NCBI GenBank assembly: GCA_038230035.1
Contig: JBBRNX010000003.1
Coordinates: 62,001-126,000 of the forward strand
DNA: 64,000 bases
From: Gaiella sp038230035
GTDB lineage: Bacteria > Actinomycetota > Thermoleophilia > Gaiellales > Gaiellaceae
Direction of reading: 5' to 3'
The notes beneath the pieces are model-generated. The model worked only from the letters and a program-made list of their open reading frames with translations. It was not told the origin of the DNA and did no database searches. Position 1 is the first letter of the stretch, and each line of letters starts with the position of its first letter. This document shows, in pieces, positions 16,016-24,549 of the stretch. The position numbers and the translations under genes were made by a program.

Positions 16016-16840
16016 GTGGAACGCGTCGGGGAACATCCGCTGAAGGCCGGCCCCATCGCGGTGCGCTGGCACGCCCACGAGATCGCTCCGCCGCGGGCCG
16101 GAGTCACCGGCCGCGCTCGCCTCGCCCTCGAGAACGCCGGCTCAGCGACGTGGCGTGCCCGTGGAAAGACCGGTGTGCGGCTCGCCTACCACTGGCTCGA
16201 CCCGCTCGGGAACCCGATCGTCTGGGACGGTCTTCGCACGGCTTTCCCTGGTCCTGTGGCCCCGGGCGGGATCGTCGAGATCGAGATCCCGGTCGCTGCG
16301 CCACGCCCTCCCGGGGCCTATGTGCTCTCCTTCGACCTGGTCGAGGAGTACCGCTTCTGGTTCGCGGAGGTCGGAGCCGCGACTCTCGATCTGCCGATCA
16401 AGGTGGCCCCGAGGATCGCGGAACGGCGACTCGGAGTGGTCGTGCTCGGCGGGACCGATGCCGAGACCGCAGCAGCGTTGTCCGCGCAGGAGGAGGCGAT
16501 CGTCGAGGACGACCCCGTCGCCGTGGCGTTCCTCTGCGCTGGAGCTACTCCCATGTCGGATTGGTCGCGTTTGCTGCTCGATGCCCACAGCGAGGGCTGG
16601 GCGGCAGTCGGCGGCGCGGTCGAGCCTGTGTCGCGCCACGACCGGAAGCGGTTTGCGGGCTGGGCGCCCGGAAGTGGGCGGAATCCGCGCTTCGCGTCAC
16701 CGCTCCTGTTCCCATCGCTGCTCGACGGGATAGAGCCGGGCGAGTACGAAGGCTTGCCCGCCCACGCGGGCGGCGATTGCCTCTTCGACGGGCGGGCGGT
16801 CGTCAGATTTCGACCGCGATCCGATCGTCGACCCTCGTGA
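16016..16840 (+). CDS. Unknown protein with an Ig-like beta domain
   Basis: 274-aa protein without signal peptide or membrane helix. Residues ~15-130 read as a beta-sandwich (ARLALENAGSATWRARG, VRLAYHWLDPLGNPIVWDGLR, AYVLSFDLVEEYRFWF), similar in feel to the Ig-like modules found in polysaccharide-locus proteins. The rest (VVVLGGTDAETAAALSAQEE, SEGWAAVGGAVEP) matches nothing I know. It is divergent from hemE, and its 3' end overlaps the Wzm-type permease gene by 38 bp. A role in polysaccharide recognition is a guess from location only. Confidence 0.7.
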   Translation: MERVGEHPLKAGPIAVRWHAHEIAPPRAGVTGRARLALENAGSATWRARGKTGVRLAYHWLDPLGNPIVWDGLRTAFPGPVAPGGIVEIEIPVAAPRPPGAYVLSFDLVEEYRFWFAEVGAATLDLPIKVAPRIAERRLGVVVLGGTDAETAAALSAQEEAIVEDDPVAVAFLCAGATPMSDWSRLLLDAHSEGWAAVGGAVEPVSRHDRKRFAGWAPGSGRNPRFASPLLFPSLLDGIEPGEYEGLPAHAGGDCLFDGRAVVRFRPRSDRRPS

Positions 16841-17603
16841 AGACGAAGGCCCCGAGCGCGAGCGCCGCAACCGCGGAGACGACGAGGTAAATCGTGTCCG
16901 CCGCTCGCGGCGTTTCTCCAAAGAAGAGCGGTGCTCGCAGGGCCTCGATCGCCGGTGTCAGCGGATTGCCCCAGTGGATGAGACGCTCGAACCAGGGATG
17001 CGTCTTCGCGCCGGGTATCCGGTCGAGCGAATAGAGCACCGGCGTAAGGAAGAACCAGGGCAGAAGCGCCGCCGCGATCAAATGCTCCACGTCGCGGAAG
17101 ATCGCGTTCGCCGCAGCGACCGCCAGCGCCATGCCGGCCACGAGGAGAACGACGAGCGCGGCGAGCGGGATGGCAAGCCACACGGTGCTCCGCCCCTCGG
17201 GGACGTAGACCAGCGACAGCACGATCACGATCGTGAGCATCACGACGAACGAGACGAGTTGGGTCGCCACGTTCGCGAGCGGAACGAGCTGCCGCGGGAA
17301 ACGCACCTTCCGGATCAGGTTCGCGTTCTCGAGCAGGCTCCGCGAAGCGGCCTGGAGCGATGTCGCGAAGAACACCCAGGCGGGCAGGCCGCAGAGGAGA
17401 AAGAGCCAGTAGTGCGGCCGGTCGGTCCCCGGCGCCTTCCACAGCTTCGAGAAGACGAGCAGATAGACGAGCATCAGCAGGACCGGGTTCGCCACCGACC
17501 AGGCGAGGCCGAGGACGGAACCCTTGTACTTCGCGCGGAGGTCACGCCGGAAGAGGCTGCCGAACAGCTCGCGGTAGCGGTAGAGATCGGCGTAGACGCC
17601 CAT
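16803..17603 (-). CDS. Polysaccharide ABC exporter permease (Wzm-like, ABC-2 type)
   Basis: 266-aa membrane protein with six predicted helices. The amphipathic N-terminus (YRYRELFGSLFRRDLRAKYKGS, then VLGLAWSVANPVLLMLVY) and the closing helices (PWFFLTPVLYSLDRIP) are diagnostic of ABC-2 permeases exporting O-antigen or teichoic acid. With the Wzt-like ATPase at 12377-13585 it would move a lipid-linked polymer across the membrane. ATG 17603 has TAAGCT (17615-17620) about 11 nt upstream as a possible -10. The gap behind it holds the TTGGCAC array. Confidence 0.9.
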   Translation of the reverse strand: MGVYADLYRYRELFGSLFRRDLRAKYKGSVLGLAWSVANPVLLMLVYLLVFSKLWKAPGTDRPHYWLFLLCGLPAWVFFATSLQAASRSLLENANLIRKVRFPRQLVPLANVATQLVSFVVMLTIVIVLSLVYVPEGRSTVWLAIPLAALVVLLVAGMALAVAAANAIFRDVEHLIAAALLPWFFLTPVLYSLDRIPGAKTHPWFERLIHWGNPLTPAIEALRAPLFFGETPRAADTIYLVVSAVAALALGAFVFTRVDDRIAVEI

Positions 17604-17667
17604 GTGCTCGCGTCAGCTTAGAGCGGGTTGACGGCACCGGGACGAGCGCTCATTGCCGGTGGAGAGA

Positions 17668-17737
17668 TTGGCACGCAATTGGCACACGTCGCGGACTGTC
17701 CCGCGATCTATGAGCAGGTGTGCCAAGTCCGTGCCAA
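17668..17737. repeat. Four-copy TTGGCAC array in inverted arrangement (candidate operator)
   Basis: TTGGCAC occurs at 17668-17674 and 17679-17685, and its complement GTGCCAA at 17720-17726 and 17731-17737. Both pairs are spaced exactly 11 bp start to start, about one helical turn, and the arrays face each other around 17702. The array sits in the 203-bp divergent gap between the Wzm-type permease and the WecA-type fusion gene. No -35 box or reading frame explains it. Confidence 0.7.
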
Positions 17738-17792
17738 TGTGTCCACAGGTGAGCGCGGCTCGGCGGCTGCCGTGGCTGACTGGGCGAACGTC

Positions 17793-17798
17793 TACCCT
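17793..17798 (+). promoter_or_regulatory. Putative -10 element TACCCT
   Basis: TACCCT is 8 nt upstream of GTG 17807 with no Shine-Dalgarno between them. Confidence 0.45.
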
Positions 17799-17806
17799 TC
17801 AACCCC

Positions 17807-19621
17807 GTGAGCGCGGCCATCGCGATCGTTGCTCTGCCCGTCTCGTACCTCACGCTCCGGGCGCTGCTCCGCTCCTCGGTCGGCGACCGGTTGGTGGCGG
17901 TTCCGTCCGGAGAACGCTGGCACGACCGGACGACCCCGATCTTCGGCGGCGTGGGGATCTTCACGGGCTTCGCAGCAGCAACGTGCCTCGCGGTCGTCGT
18001 CAACGCCGTCGCAGGAGGAGGCGAGCTGTGGGGGATCGTCGGCGGGTGCGCGCTCCTCTTCGCCGCCGGCCTGATCGACGACCTCCGCCACCTGAGCCCG
18101 CTTGCGAAGCTCGGCGCGCAGTTCGGCGCAGCGGGCATCGTCATCGCCAGCGGTCTGCGCGTCGAGGTGATTGGCAACGACGTCCTCGCCACGGTCGTCG
18201 CGCTCGTTTGGCTCGTTGGGATCGCGAACGCCTTCAACTTGCTCGACAACATGGACGGGCTCGCCGCGTCACTCGCGACCATCGCGTGCGCCTACTTCGC
18301 CGTCGACGCGGCAACGGAGCACCCGAACCGCGCCGTGCTCGTCCTCTCTCTGGCGCTCGGCTCCGCGTGCCTCGGCTTCCTGCCGCTCAACCTCCGGCCC
18401 GGCGGCAAGGCGGTCGTGTTCATGGGCGACTCTGGCAGCCAGGTGCTCGGGTTCGCACTCGCATCCTTTGCGCTCTCGTCCAGTTGGAAGGTCGCTGGCA
18501 CGACGCTCGCCACAACGCTGCTCCCGCTGCTCGTCCTCGCCGTGCCGATCCTCGACACGACCCTCGTCACGGTCGTCCGTCTGCTGGAACGCCGGCCGGT
18601 CTCACAGGGAGGCAGAGACCACACCTCGCACCGGCTCGTCTACTACGGCCTTTCGCAGACACAGGCGGTGGGTCTGCTCGCGCTCCTCGGCCTCGCCCTT
18701 GGCGCGACCGGCGTCGCCTACAACATCCTCGGCGACCCGCGCGTGACCGTCGTCGGCGTGCTCGTCACTGTCGTGCTGCTCGTCCAGTTCGCGAGCTTCC
18801 TGACGGATCTCGAGGAGCGTGAGCGGCGTGGCGCCGGCGAGAGCGTCCCGTCGGTGCTGCGCGCGCTCTGGCAGCCCCGGCGTCTAATCGAGGTGCTCGT
18901 CGACTTCGCACTGATGTGCCTCTCGTTCCTCGTAGCGTATGCGCTGCTCCAGAGCGGCCTCGGCGGGCCAGGCGAACGGGGGATCTTCCTCCAGGCGCTG
19001 CCGATCCTTCTGACCGCCCGCTATGTCAGCTTCGTCGCGGTCGGCATGTACCGGCGGATCTGGCGCTTCGCGAGCGTGCACGATCTGCTCGCGATTGTCG
19101 TCGCCTGCGCTGCGTCCGGGCTCTTCGCGCTTCTCGTGGTGCCGATCCTCTGGCCTCTCGGAGGCTTCGACTGGAAGATTTTCCCGCTCGACGCTGTCCT
19201 CTGCTCGATGCTGGTCGCGAGCTCGCGCCTCATGTTGCGGCTCCGTCCGCATGCGGTGGCCCTGCGCGACAGAACGGGCCAGAAGCGCGTGCTCGTCGTC
19301 GGCGCCGGCCGGTTCGGGCGTAGCCTGGCCCGCGAGCTTCGCGAAGATGGGCAGATACGCGTGGTCGGCTTCCTCGACGACAACCCCAGCGTCCGGCGCC
19401 GCCGAGTTCGCGGCGTCGTCGTCCTCGGCGCGCTCGACGAGATCGGCGCAGCGCTCGAAAGCACCAAGCCCGATGAGGTACTCGTCACGATCCCGGCCGC
19501 AGCCGAAGAACAAATGCAGCTGGTGATCGCCGCCTGCGCAACCGCAGGAGTCGCCTGCCGGCTCGTCCACCGGCACACCGAGACAACGGTCGCCGGCCGC
19601 GTTGAGGCGACGGCCGAATGA
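17807..19621 (+). CDS. WecA-type polyprenyl-phosphate glycosyl-1-phosphate transferase fused to a CapD-like N-terminal domain
   Basis: 604-aa fusion. Residues 1-335 are a MraY/WecA-family transferase that would load a HexNAc-1-phosphate onto undecaprenyl phosphate: DD at 91-92, NAFNLLDNMDGLA from 141, GDSGS at 207-211, and a cytoplasmic HTSHR motif at 272-276. Residues ~355-480 add four or five more helices, and 495-590 form a Rossmann CoA-binding-like domain (VLVVGAGRFGRS, GFLDDNP). This is the N-terminal half of CapD/FlaA1-type membrane dehydratases without the catalytic SDR half. GTG 17807 follows a -10-like hexamer. The fused module may sense a nucleotide or dock a partner; that is inference. 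Confidence 0.85.
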   Translation: MSAAIAIVALPVSYLTLRALLRSSVGDRLVAVPSGERWHDRTTPIFGGVGIFTGFAAATCLAVVVNAVAGGGELWGIVGGCALLFAAGLIDDLRHLSPLAKLGAQFGAAGIVIASGLRVEVIGNDVLATVVALVWLVGIANAFNLLDNMDGLAASLATIACAYFAVDAATEHPNRAVLVLSLALGSACLGFLPLNLRPGGKAVVFMGDSGSQVLGFALASFALSSSWKVAGTTLATTLLPLLVLAVPILDTTLVTVVRLLERRPVSQGGRDHTSHRLVYYGLSQTQAVGLLALLGLALGATGVAYNILGDPRVTVVGVLVTVVLLVQFASFLTDLEERERRGAGESVPSVLRALWQPRRLIEVLVDFALMCLSFLVAYALLQSGLGGPGERGIFLQALPILLTARYVSFVAVGMYRRIWRFASVHDLLAIVVACAASGLFALLVVPILWPLGGFDWKIFPLDAVLCSMLVASSRLMLRLRPHAVALRDRTGQKRVLVVGAGRFGRSLARELREDGQIRVVGFLDDNPSVRRRRVRGVVVLGALDEIGAALESTKPDEVLVTIPAAAEEQMQLVIAACATAGVACRLVHRHTETTVAGRVEATAE

Positions 19622-21807
19622 GGCTCTGGGTCCGCGAACGCGTCCAGCCGGACGTCCTCGTCCCGCTGTTTGCCGCGTACTTCGCGTTCGCCGCGTACTA
19701 CGTGTGGCAGGCCTGGCGGCGCGAGACACCCGCGATCTTCACCGACGAGCTGGAGTTCACGCAGATCTCGCGCGCGATTGCCCACACGGGCCAACCCGCC
19801 CGTCGTGAAGTGGCCTACCACTTCACGAGCCTCTACCCGTACTTCACAGCCCCGGCCTGGTGGCTGCACGGGACGCAGCAGGCGTTCGACACGGTCAAAT
19901 ACGTCGGCGTCCTTGCGATGACGGCCGCGATCTTCCCGGCCTATGCGCTCGGTCGCTTCGTCCTCTCGCGGAACTGGGCGATCGCGGCGGCCGTCGGAGC
20001 AATCGCAGCGCCTGCGCTCTCCTACTCGCCGATCCTCACGGAAGAGTCGCTCGCCTACCCGCTCTCGGCGCTCGCGCTATGGGCCATCGTTCGCGCAACG
20101 CTCCACCCAGCTCGCTCGACGATCGCGCTTGCAACCGCAGCCTGCGTCCTCGCCGCCGCGACCCGATCCGAACTCGTCGTCACGCTAGTCGTGCTCATCG
20201 GCTCCCTCGGCACTGTCGCTTGGCGCCGCGACCGACTGCGTAGTTGGCGCGCCACCTGGAGCGGCTGGGACAAGATCGGCGCCGTGGCGTTCGCGCTCGG
20301 CGGTGTGATCGTGATCGACGCCTTCCTCAGCCACCGCTCGTTCGAGTGGTACGTGATCACCTCGTTCTACAAAGAGCGCCTCTGGCAGTACGGGACCTGG
20401 GCGGCCGGCGCGCTCGCAATCGGGGTTGGTGTGCTGCCGCTGATCGGCTTACTGGTCATGCTGGTCAGGCGGCGCGGGGACTCCCACGACCCGTCCCGCA
20501 CGGCGTTCACGACCGTCGCGACCGCCGCACTCGTGGCGTTCGGCTGGTACGCAGCCCTGAAAGGGGCGTACCTCTCGTACTCGTTCTCGTCGGATGTGGT
20601 GGAGCGAAATCTGATCTACCTGACGCCGCTGCTCTTCATCGGGACGGCACTCCTGCTCGAACGGAGGACCGTCCGCGCCGGTTGGGCGATCGCCGTCGTC
20701 GCCTTCACCGGCTACCTCGTCCTGAAGGTCCCGATCAAGCTTGCGTTCGACCACTACCCCTACTACGAGGCGCACGCGCTCGCCATCGTCTCGTTCGCGA
20801 ACCGCATCTTCCACTGGGCGAGCGGGCCGATCCAGGTGACGCTGATCGCGCTCGTCGTCGCCTCGACAGCACTCGTCCTCGGGTTAGCACGGCTGCCGCA
20901 ACGAGGACGCGCCGCCGGAGCGGTGCTCACCGCGGTGTGCGCCGCGCTTCTTGTGTGGAACGTGACGGCCGAAACGTACGCCGCCAACGGCGAATACCGC
21001 TTCTCACGATTCCTCGTCTCGGAGTTCCCCCGCCCGTTCGACTGGGTCGACCAGGCGACAGGCGGCGGCTCCACCGTGCTCGTCGGTCAGCAGTTCGGCA
21101 GCAACACGAACGGCTACAACCTGACCGAGTTCTGGAACCAGTCCATCGTCAAGGTCTGGAGCGTCGACCCGACGAGCATCGCACCGCCACCCGGCCCGAC
21201 TCTCACGCCCGACCTCGCCAGCCCAGATGGGACGATGACTCCGTCACCCGACACGAAGTTCGCGCTGGCCGTGAACGGGGTGGTACTCCAGGCGCCCGTC
21301 GTACCGACCTCGCAGACGATTGCCGGGACGACGCTCTACCGCCTCGACGGCAAGCCGCTGCGCCTCGCGTTCTCGCAGACCGGCGTCCAGAGCGACGGCT
21401 GGATCACTGCGCCAGACACAACGTCGCCCGCAACCTCGGCGTACAACCGCTTCGACGCCGCCTCGCTCGGCCCCGGGTTCGCCGTGGTGAGCCTCGATCG
21501 GATCGCCTGGAACGGCACCGACGTCCCCGGCCACGTCACGGTGCGCATCGGAACGCTCGTGATCGGTCCGGACAAGCAGCCGGCGATCGGCCGCCTCCTC
21601 CGGACATCGAAGCACCTCACGATCCACTCCTGCATCAACCCGCAGAAGCTCCGCTGCGCGACCAAAATCCTGTTCGAGAACCCCGGGCGGCCGTTCAGGA
21701 TCGAGGTCTCGATCACGCCGACCTTTAGCCCGCACACGCTCGATCCACGTAGCAGCGAGGTGCGCAACTTCGGTGCGCGCGTCAGCTACTCGTTCGCGCC
21801 CACTTAG
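19618..21807 (+). CDS. Large GT-C-type membrane protein, probable polyprenyl-phosphosugar glycosyltransferase
   Basis: 729-aa polytopic membrane protein with roughly 10-12 helices followed by a ~250-residue extracytoplasmic C-terminal domain. The first loop holds IFTDELEFTQ, an acidic motif placed like the catalytic Asp of GT-C glycosyltransferases such as PMT/ArnT. A second conserved area is ILTEESLAYPL. ATG 19618 overlaps the stop of the WecA-type gene, so it is coupled to chain initiation. The protein at 25612-27720 is a clear paralogue. Donor and acceptor are unknown. Confidence 0.75.
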   Translation: MRLWVRERVQPDVLVPLFAAYFAFAAYYVWQAWRRETPAIFTDELEFTQISRAIAHTGQPARREVAYHFTSLYPYFTAPAWWLHGTQQAFDTVKYVGVLAMTAAIFPAYALGRFVLSRNWAIAAAVGAIAAPALSYSPILTEESLAYPLSALALWAIVRATLHPARSTIALATAACVLAAATRSELVVTLVVLIGSLGTVAWRRDRLRSWRATWSGWDKIGAVAFALGGVIVIDAFLSHRSFEWYVITSFYKERLWQYGTWAAGALAIGVGVLPLIGLLVMLVRRRGDSHDPSRTAFTTVATAALVAFGWYAALKGAYLSYSFSSDVVERNLIYLTPLLFIGTALLLERRTVRAGWAIAVVAFTGYLVLKVPIKLAFDHYPYYEAHALAIVSFANRIFHWASGPIQVTLIALVVASTALVLGLARLPQRGRAAGAVLTAVCAALLVWNVTAETYAANGEYRFSRFLVSEFPRPFDWVDQATGGGSTVLVGQQFGSNTNGYNLTEFWNQSIVKVWSVDPTSIAPPPGPTLTPDLASPDGTMTPSPDTKFALAVNGVVLQAPVVPTSQTIAGTTLYRLDGKPLRLAFSQTGVQSDGWITAPDTTSPATSAYNRFDAASLGPGFAVVSLDRIAWNGTDVPGHVTVRIGTLVIGPDKQPAIGRLLRTSKHLTIHSCINPQKLRCATKILFENPGRPFRIEVSITPTFSPHTLDPRSSEVRNFGARVSYSFAPT

Positions 21808-22562
21808 AACATGACCAGCCGCTCCGGGTGCTTGCGTACGAAGCGGAGCATTCCCCGGGCGTGCCAGAGCGTGTGCTTAGAGAGGAACGTGCGGTCGATC
21901 ACCGCCGCGTACTCGTGCCGGACGACCGCGGCCGGGACGTACCAATTCTCCCAGCCCGCTCTGGCAGCGCGATAGCCGAGGTCGATGTCCTCGACGTAGT
22001 GGCGGTAGCCGGCATCCCAGCCGCCGATCTCGTCGAGCATCGTCCTGCGCATCAACAGGAACGCGCCGAGCAGCCACTCCGCCGGCGCCGGCTCGGTCGG
22101 CCGCTCGTCGAGGAGGTAGTGCGAGCGCTGCCGCTCGAGCGGCGGGAAGAGCCGCCGCAGCGGCGTTCGCCGGACGATCGTGCCTGTCACCGTGGGAAAG
22201 CGACGTCGCGACGGCTGCCACGTCCCGTCGGGCCAGAGCAGCTGCGGGCCGGCGATGCCGCAGCGCGGGTGCTCGGCCATGAACGCGGCGAGCGTCGCGA
22301 CGGCACCGTCCTCGGGAACCGCATCCGGATTGGCGACGAGGACGAGATCGCCGGAGGTCTCGGCGATGCCGCGGTTGACGTTCGCAGCGAACGAGAGTGG
22401 CCGCGGGTTTTCGAGGACGCGAACCTGTGCCTCGACGACGCCGACCGAGCCGGGCAGGTTCGCGACGACAACGAGCTCGGCTACTTGTGGCCGCAGAACC
22501 GGAAATAAGCGGTCAAGCTCACTCGCGTGCCCGTGCGAGACGACGATGGCCGAAACGCTCAT
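21804..22562 (-). CDS. GT2 family glycosyltransferase, rhamnosyltransferase-like
   Basis: 252-aa inverting GT-A enzyme. It starts with VSAIVVSHGHASELDRLF, carries the donor-site motif VANPDAVPEDG, and ends with GAFLLMRRTMLDEIGGWDAGY and YVEDIDLGYRAARAGW, where ED is the expected catalytic base region. This layout is common in rhamnosyltransferases (WbbL type). ATG 22562 overlaps the stop of the adjacent GT4 gene by 4 bp; longer frames cover that gene. It is the last gene of a minus-strand glycosyltransferase run starting at 30532. Confidence 0.87.
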   Translation of the reverse strand: MSVSAIVVSHGHASELDRLFPVLRPQVAELVVVANLPGSVGVVEAQVRVLENPRPLSFAANVNRGIAETSGDLVLVANPDAVPEDGAVATLAAFMAEHPRCGIAGPQLLWPDGTWQPSRRRFPTVTGTIVRRTPLRRLFPPLERQRSHYLLDERPTEPAPAEWLLGAFLLMRRTMLDEIGGWDAGYRHYVEDIDLGYRAARAGWENWYVPAAVVRHEYAAVIDRTFLSKHTLWHARGMLRFVRKHPERLVMF

Positions 22563-23584
22563 CGGCCGAGAACGTCGAGGTAGGTCGCGAGCGTCTTCTC
22601 GGCGCACGCCTCCCACGAAAAAGCGCGCGCCCGTTCGAGACCTGCGTACGACAGCCGATCGCGGTCGCGAAGAGCGAGCTGGATCCCGTCCGCGAGCTCC
22701 TCTTCGGGAACGACGACAGCTGCGGAGCCGACGACCTCGAGCAGCGCCGGCTCCGGCACGGTCACGACCGGCGTGCCGCATGCCATGGCTTCGAGAACCG
22801 GCAAGCCGAAGCCTTCGTAGCGAGACGCCTGCACGAGGCAGGCGGCTCCCCGGTAGAGCTCGACCAAGCGCTCCGTCTCGACGTAGCCCTCGACACGGGC
22901 ACCGCGGCGTTCGAGCTCCGCAGCCAACGCCGGATCCTTCGGGGGCCCCGCAACGACGAGTGGAAAGCCAACCTCTTGCGCCGCGGCGAGCGCAGCCAGC
23001 TGGTTCTTGCGCGGCTGAATCGCACCAACCGTCAGCACGTAGTCGCGGCTCCGTGCGACGCCTCCCGGCGAGAACGCCGGGTCGACACCGTTCGGTGTCA
23101 CGACGATCCGCTCGGAAGCAAGCCCGTACAGCTCCTGGAGATCGACGCGCGTGCGCTCGGAGACGGTCAGCACGCGCGCCGCCTTGCGCGCGGCCCGCGG
23201 CACGACACGCTTGAACACGGCGAGATCCTTCCTCCGCATCAGTGTGGGATCGCGCTCGAACGAGAGATCGTGGATCGTGACGACAGCCGGGCACGGGCAC
23301 GACACCGGCAACGCGTACTGCATGTGGACGAGCGAGGCTGACACCCGCCGGAGGAGACGCGGTAGCGCCCACGAGAGCCGCAGCTCCTGCCACGTCGTCT
23401 CGAGGACGAGCGGCTCGATGCCTTGTGGCAGGAGATCGGCGCTGCGCGTGACCGCAGCGATCCGCATGCCCGCTTCTTCGGCGAGAGGCGGTAACTCACG
23501 CAGCAGGTTGCGGACGTACGTCTCGTCCCCGGTGCGCTGCCTGCCGAGGACGTCCGCGTCGATCACGACGAGCGGTGAGGTCAT
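22559..23584 (-). CDS. GT4 family glycosyltransferase
   Basis: 341-aa GT-B retaining glycosyltransferase. The N-terminal domain contains DADVLGRQRTGDETYVRNLL and VVTIHDLSFERDP. The C-terminal domain has VGAIQPRKNQ and the donor-binding EGFGLPVLE, an E-x7-E motif. ATG 23584 is coupled by ATGA to the upstream gene. With its two neighbours it forms a tandem triplet of similar mannosyltransferase-like enzymes, probably arisen by duplication. Confidence 0.88.
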   Translation of the reverse strand: MTSPLVVIDADVLGRQRTGDETYVRNLLRELPPLAEEAGMRIAAVTRSADLLPQGIEPLVLETTWQELRLSWALPRLLRRVSASLVHMQYALPVSCPCPAVVTIHDLSFERDPTLMRRKDLAVFKRVVPRAARKAARVLTVSERTRVDLQELYGLASERIVVTPNGVDPAFSPGGVARSRDYVLTVGAIQPRKNQLAALAAAQEVGFPLVVAGPPKDPALAAELERRGARVEGYVETERLVELYRGAACLVQASRYEGFGLPVLEAMACGTPVVTVPEPALLEVVGSAAVVVPEEELADGIQLALRDRDRLSYAGLERARAFSWEACAEKTLATYLDVLGR

Positions 23585-24549
23585 AGGAGCTCCCGCCACA
23601 GTGTCTCGACGGCGTCGGCCGCCGCAGCCCACGTGAACTCGCGCGCACGCTCGATCCCGCGCGGTATCAACTCTGCGCGTCGCGACGTGGCCTCCGCGAT
23701 TCCCGCCGCGATTGCCTGTGGGTCGCGCGGATCGACGAGAACCGCTGCGCCGCCCGCTACCTCCTCGGTCGCGCCGCCGCGGCTCGTCACGACGGGCACA
23801 CCGCTCGCCATGGCCTCGAGCACAGGCAGGCCGAAGCCTTCGTAGAGCGACGCGTACACGAGGCACCGCGCGCCGCGGTAGAGCAGCGCGAGCTCCTCGT
23901 CCGGAACTCGACCGACCCAGCCCGGAACGGTGACCCCGCCCCAGCCAGCGGCGCCGACGACGCGCAGGTCGACCTCGGCCAGCCGCGCCGCCTCGACGAC
24001 GCGGGCGAGGTTCTTCCGCGGCTCGAGCGTCCCGACGCCGAGAACGTAGTCGCCTTCGGCGCGCGAGCCGTCCGGCGAGAAGACCGGTTCGACACCGTTG
24101 CGCACGACCCGGATCCGTTCCGCCGGCACGCCCAGCAGCTCGACGAGCTCGTCGCGGGTGAACTCCGAGACGGCGACGATCGCGTCTGCGGCACGGACGG
24201 AACTGCGCAGCGCGAGCCGGCCCGTAGTGCGATGCCACGGGCGAAACGCCTCGGGGTAGCGGAGCACCGCGAGGTCGTGCACCGTCACGACGACCGGCAC
24301 ACGCGAGCGGATCGGCCCACGGAAGGTCGTGCAGTGGAGGAGATCCAGCTTTCGCGCGGCGCGCGCGCTCCCGATCGGGTACCAGACGGCGTCGCGCACG
24401 GCGGTCGCAAGCCGCCCGCTGCCCCCGAAGTCGAGCGGGACGACGTCGAGGTCGGGCCTGCCGGCGAGCGCGCCGATCAGACCGTCGACGACGCGCGCCG
24501 TCCCCGCCTGCGTCTGCGCTCGCGGCGAGACGTCAAGTCCGACGCGCAT
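23581..24549 (-). CDS. GT4 family glycosyltransferase
   Basis: 322-aa GT-B enzyme, starting MRVGLDVSPRAQTQAGTARV. Donor-side features are VGTLEPRKNLARVVEA and EGFGLPVLEAMASGVPVV with both glutamates. VTVHDLAVLRYPEAF marks the acceptor-domain loop shared with the neighbouring GT4s. ATG 24549 overlaps the end of the upstream gene by 17 bp. Sugar specificity is not inferable; the family commonly transfers mannose, glucose or rhamnose. Confidence 0.88.
   Translation of the reverse strand: MRVGLDVSPRAQTQAGTARVVDGLIGALAGRPDLDVVPLDFGGSGRLATAVRDAVWYPIGSARAARKLDLLHCTTFRGPIRSRVPVVVTVHDLAVLRYPEAFRPWHRTTGRLALRSSVRAADAIVAVSEFTRDELVELLGVPAERIRVVRNGVEPVFSPDGSRAEGDYVLGVGTLEPRKNLARVVEAARLAEVDLRVVGAAGWGGVTVPGWVGRVPDEELALLYRGARCLVYASLYEGFGLPVLEAMASGVPVVTSRGGATEEVAGGAAVLVDPRDPQAIAAGIAEATSRRAELIPRGIERAREFTWAAAADAVETLWRELL

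Noticed and set aside
17668..17690. Sigma-54-like TGGCAC...TTGG
   Set aside because: The -12 GC element is not at the right spacing, and sigma-54 is not expected in actinobacteria; the mirror-image copies fit an operator better.
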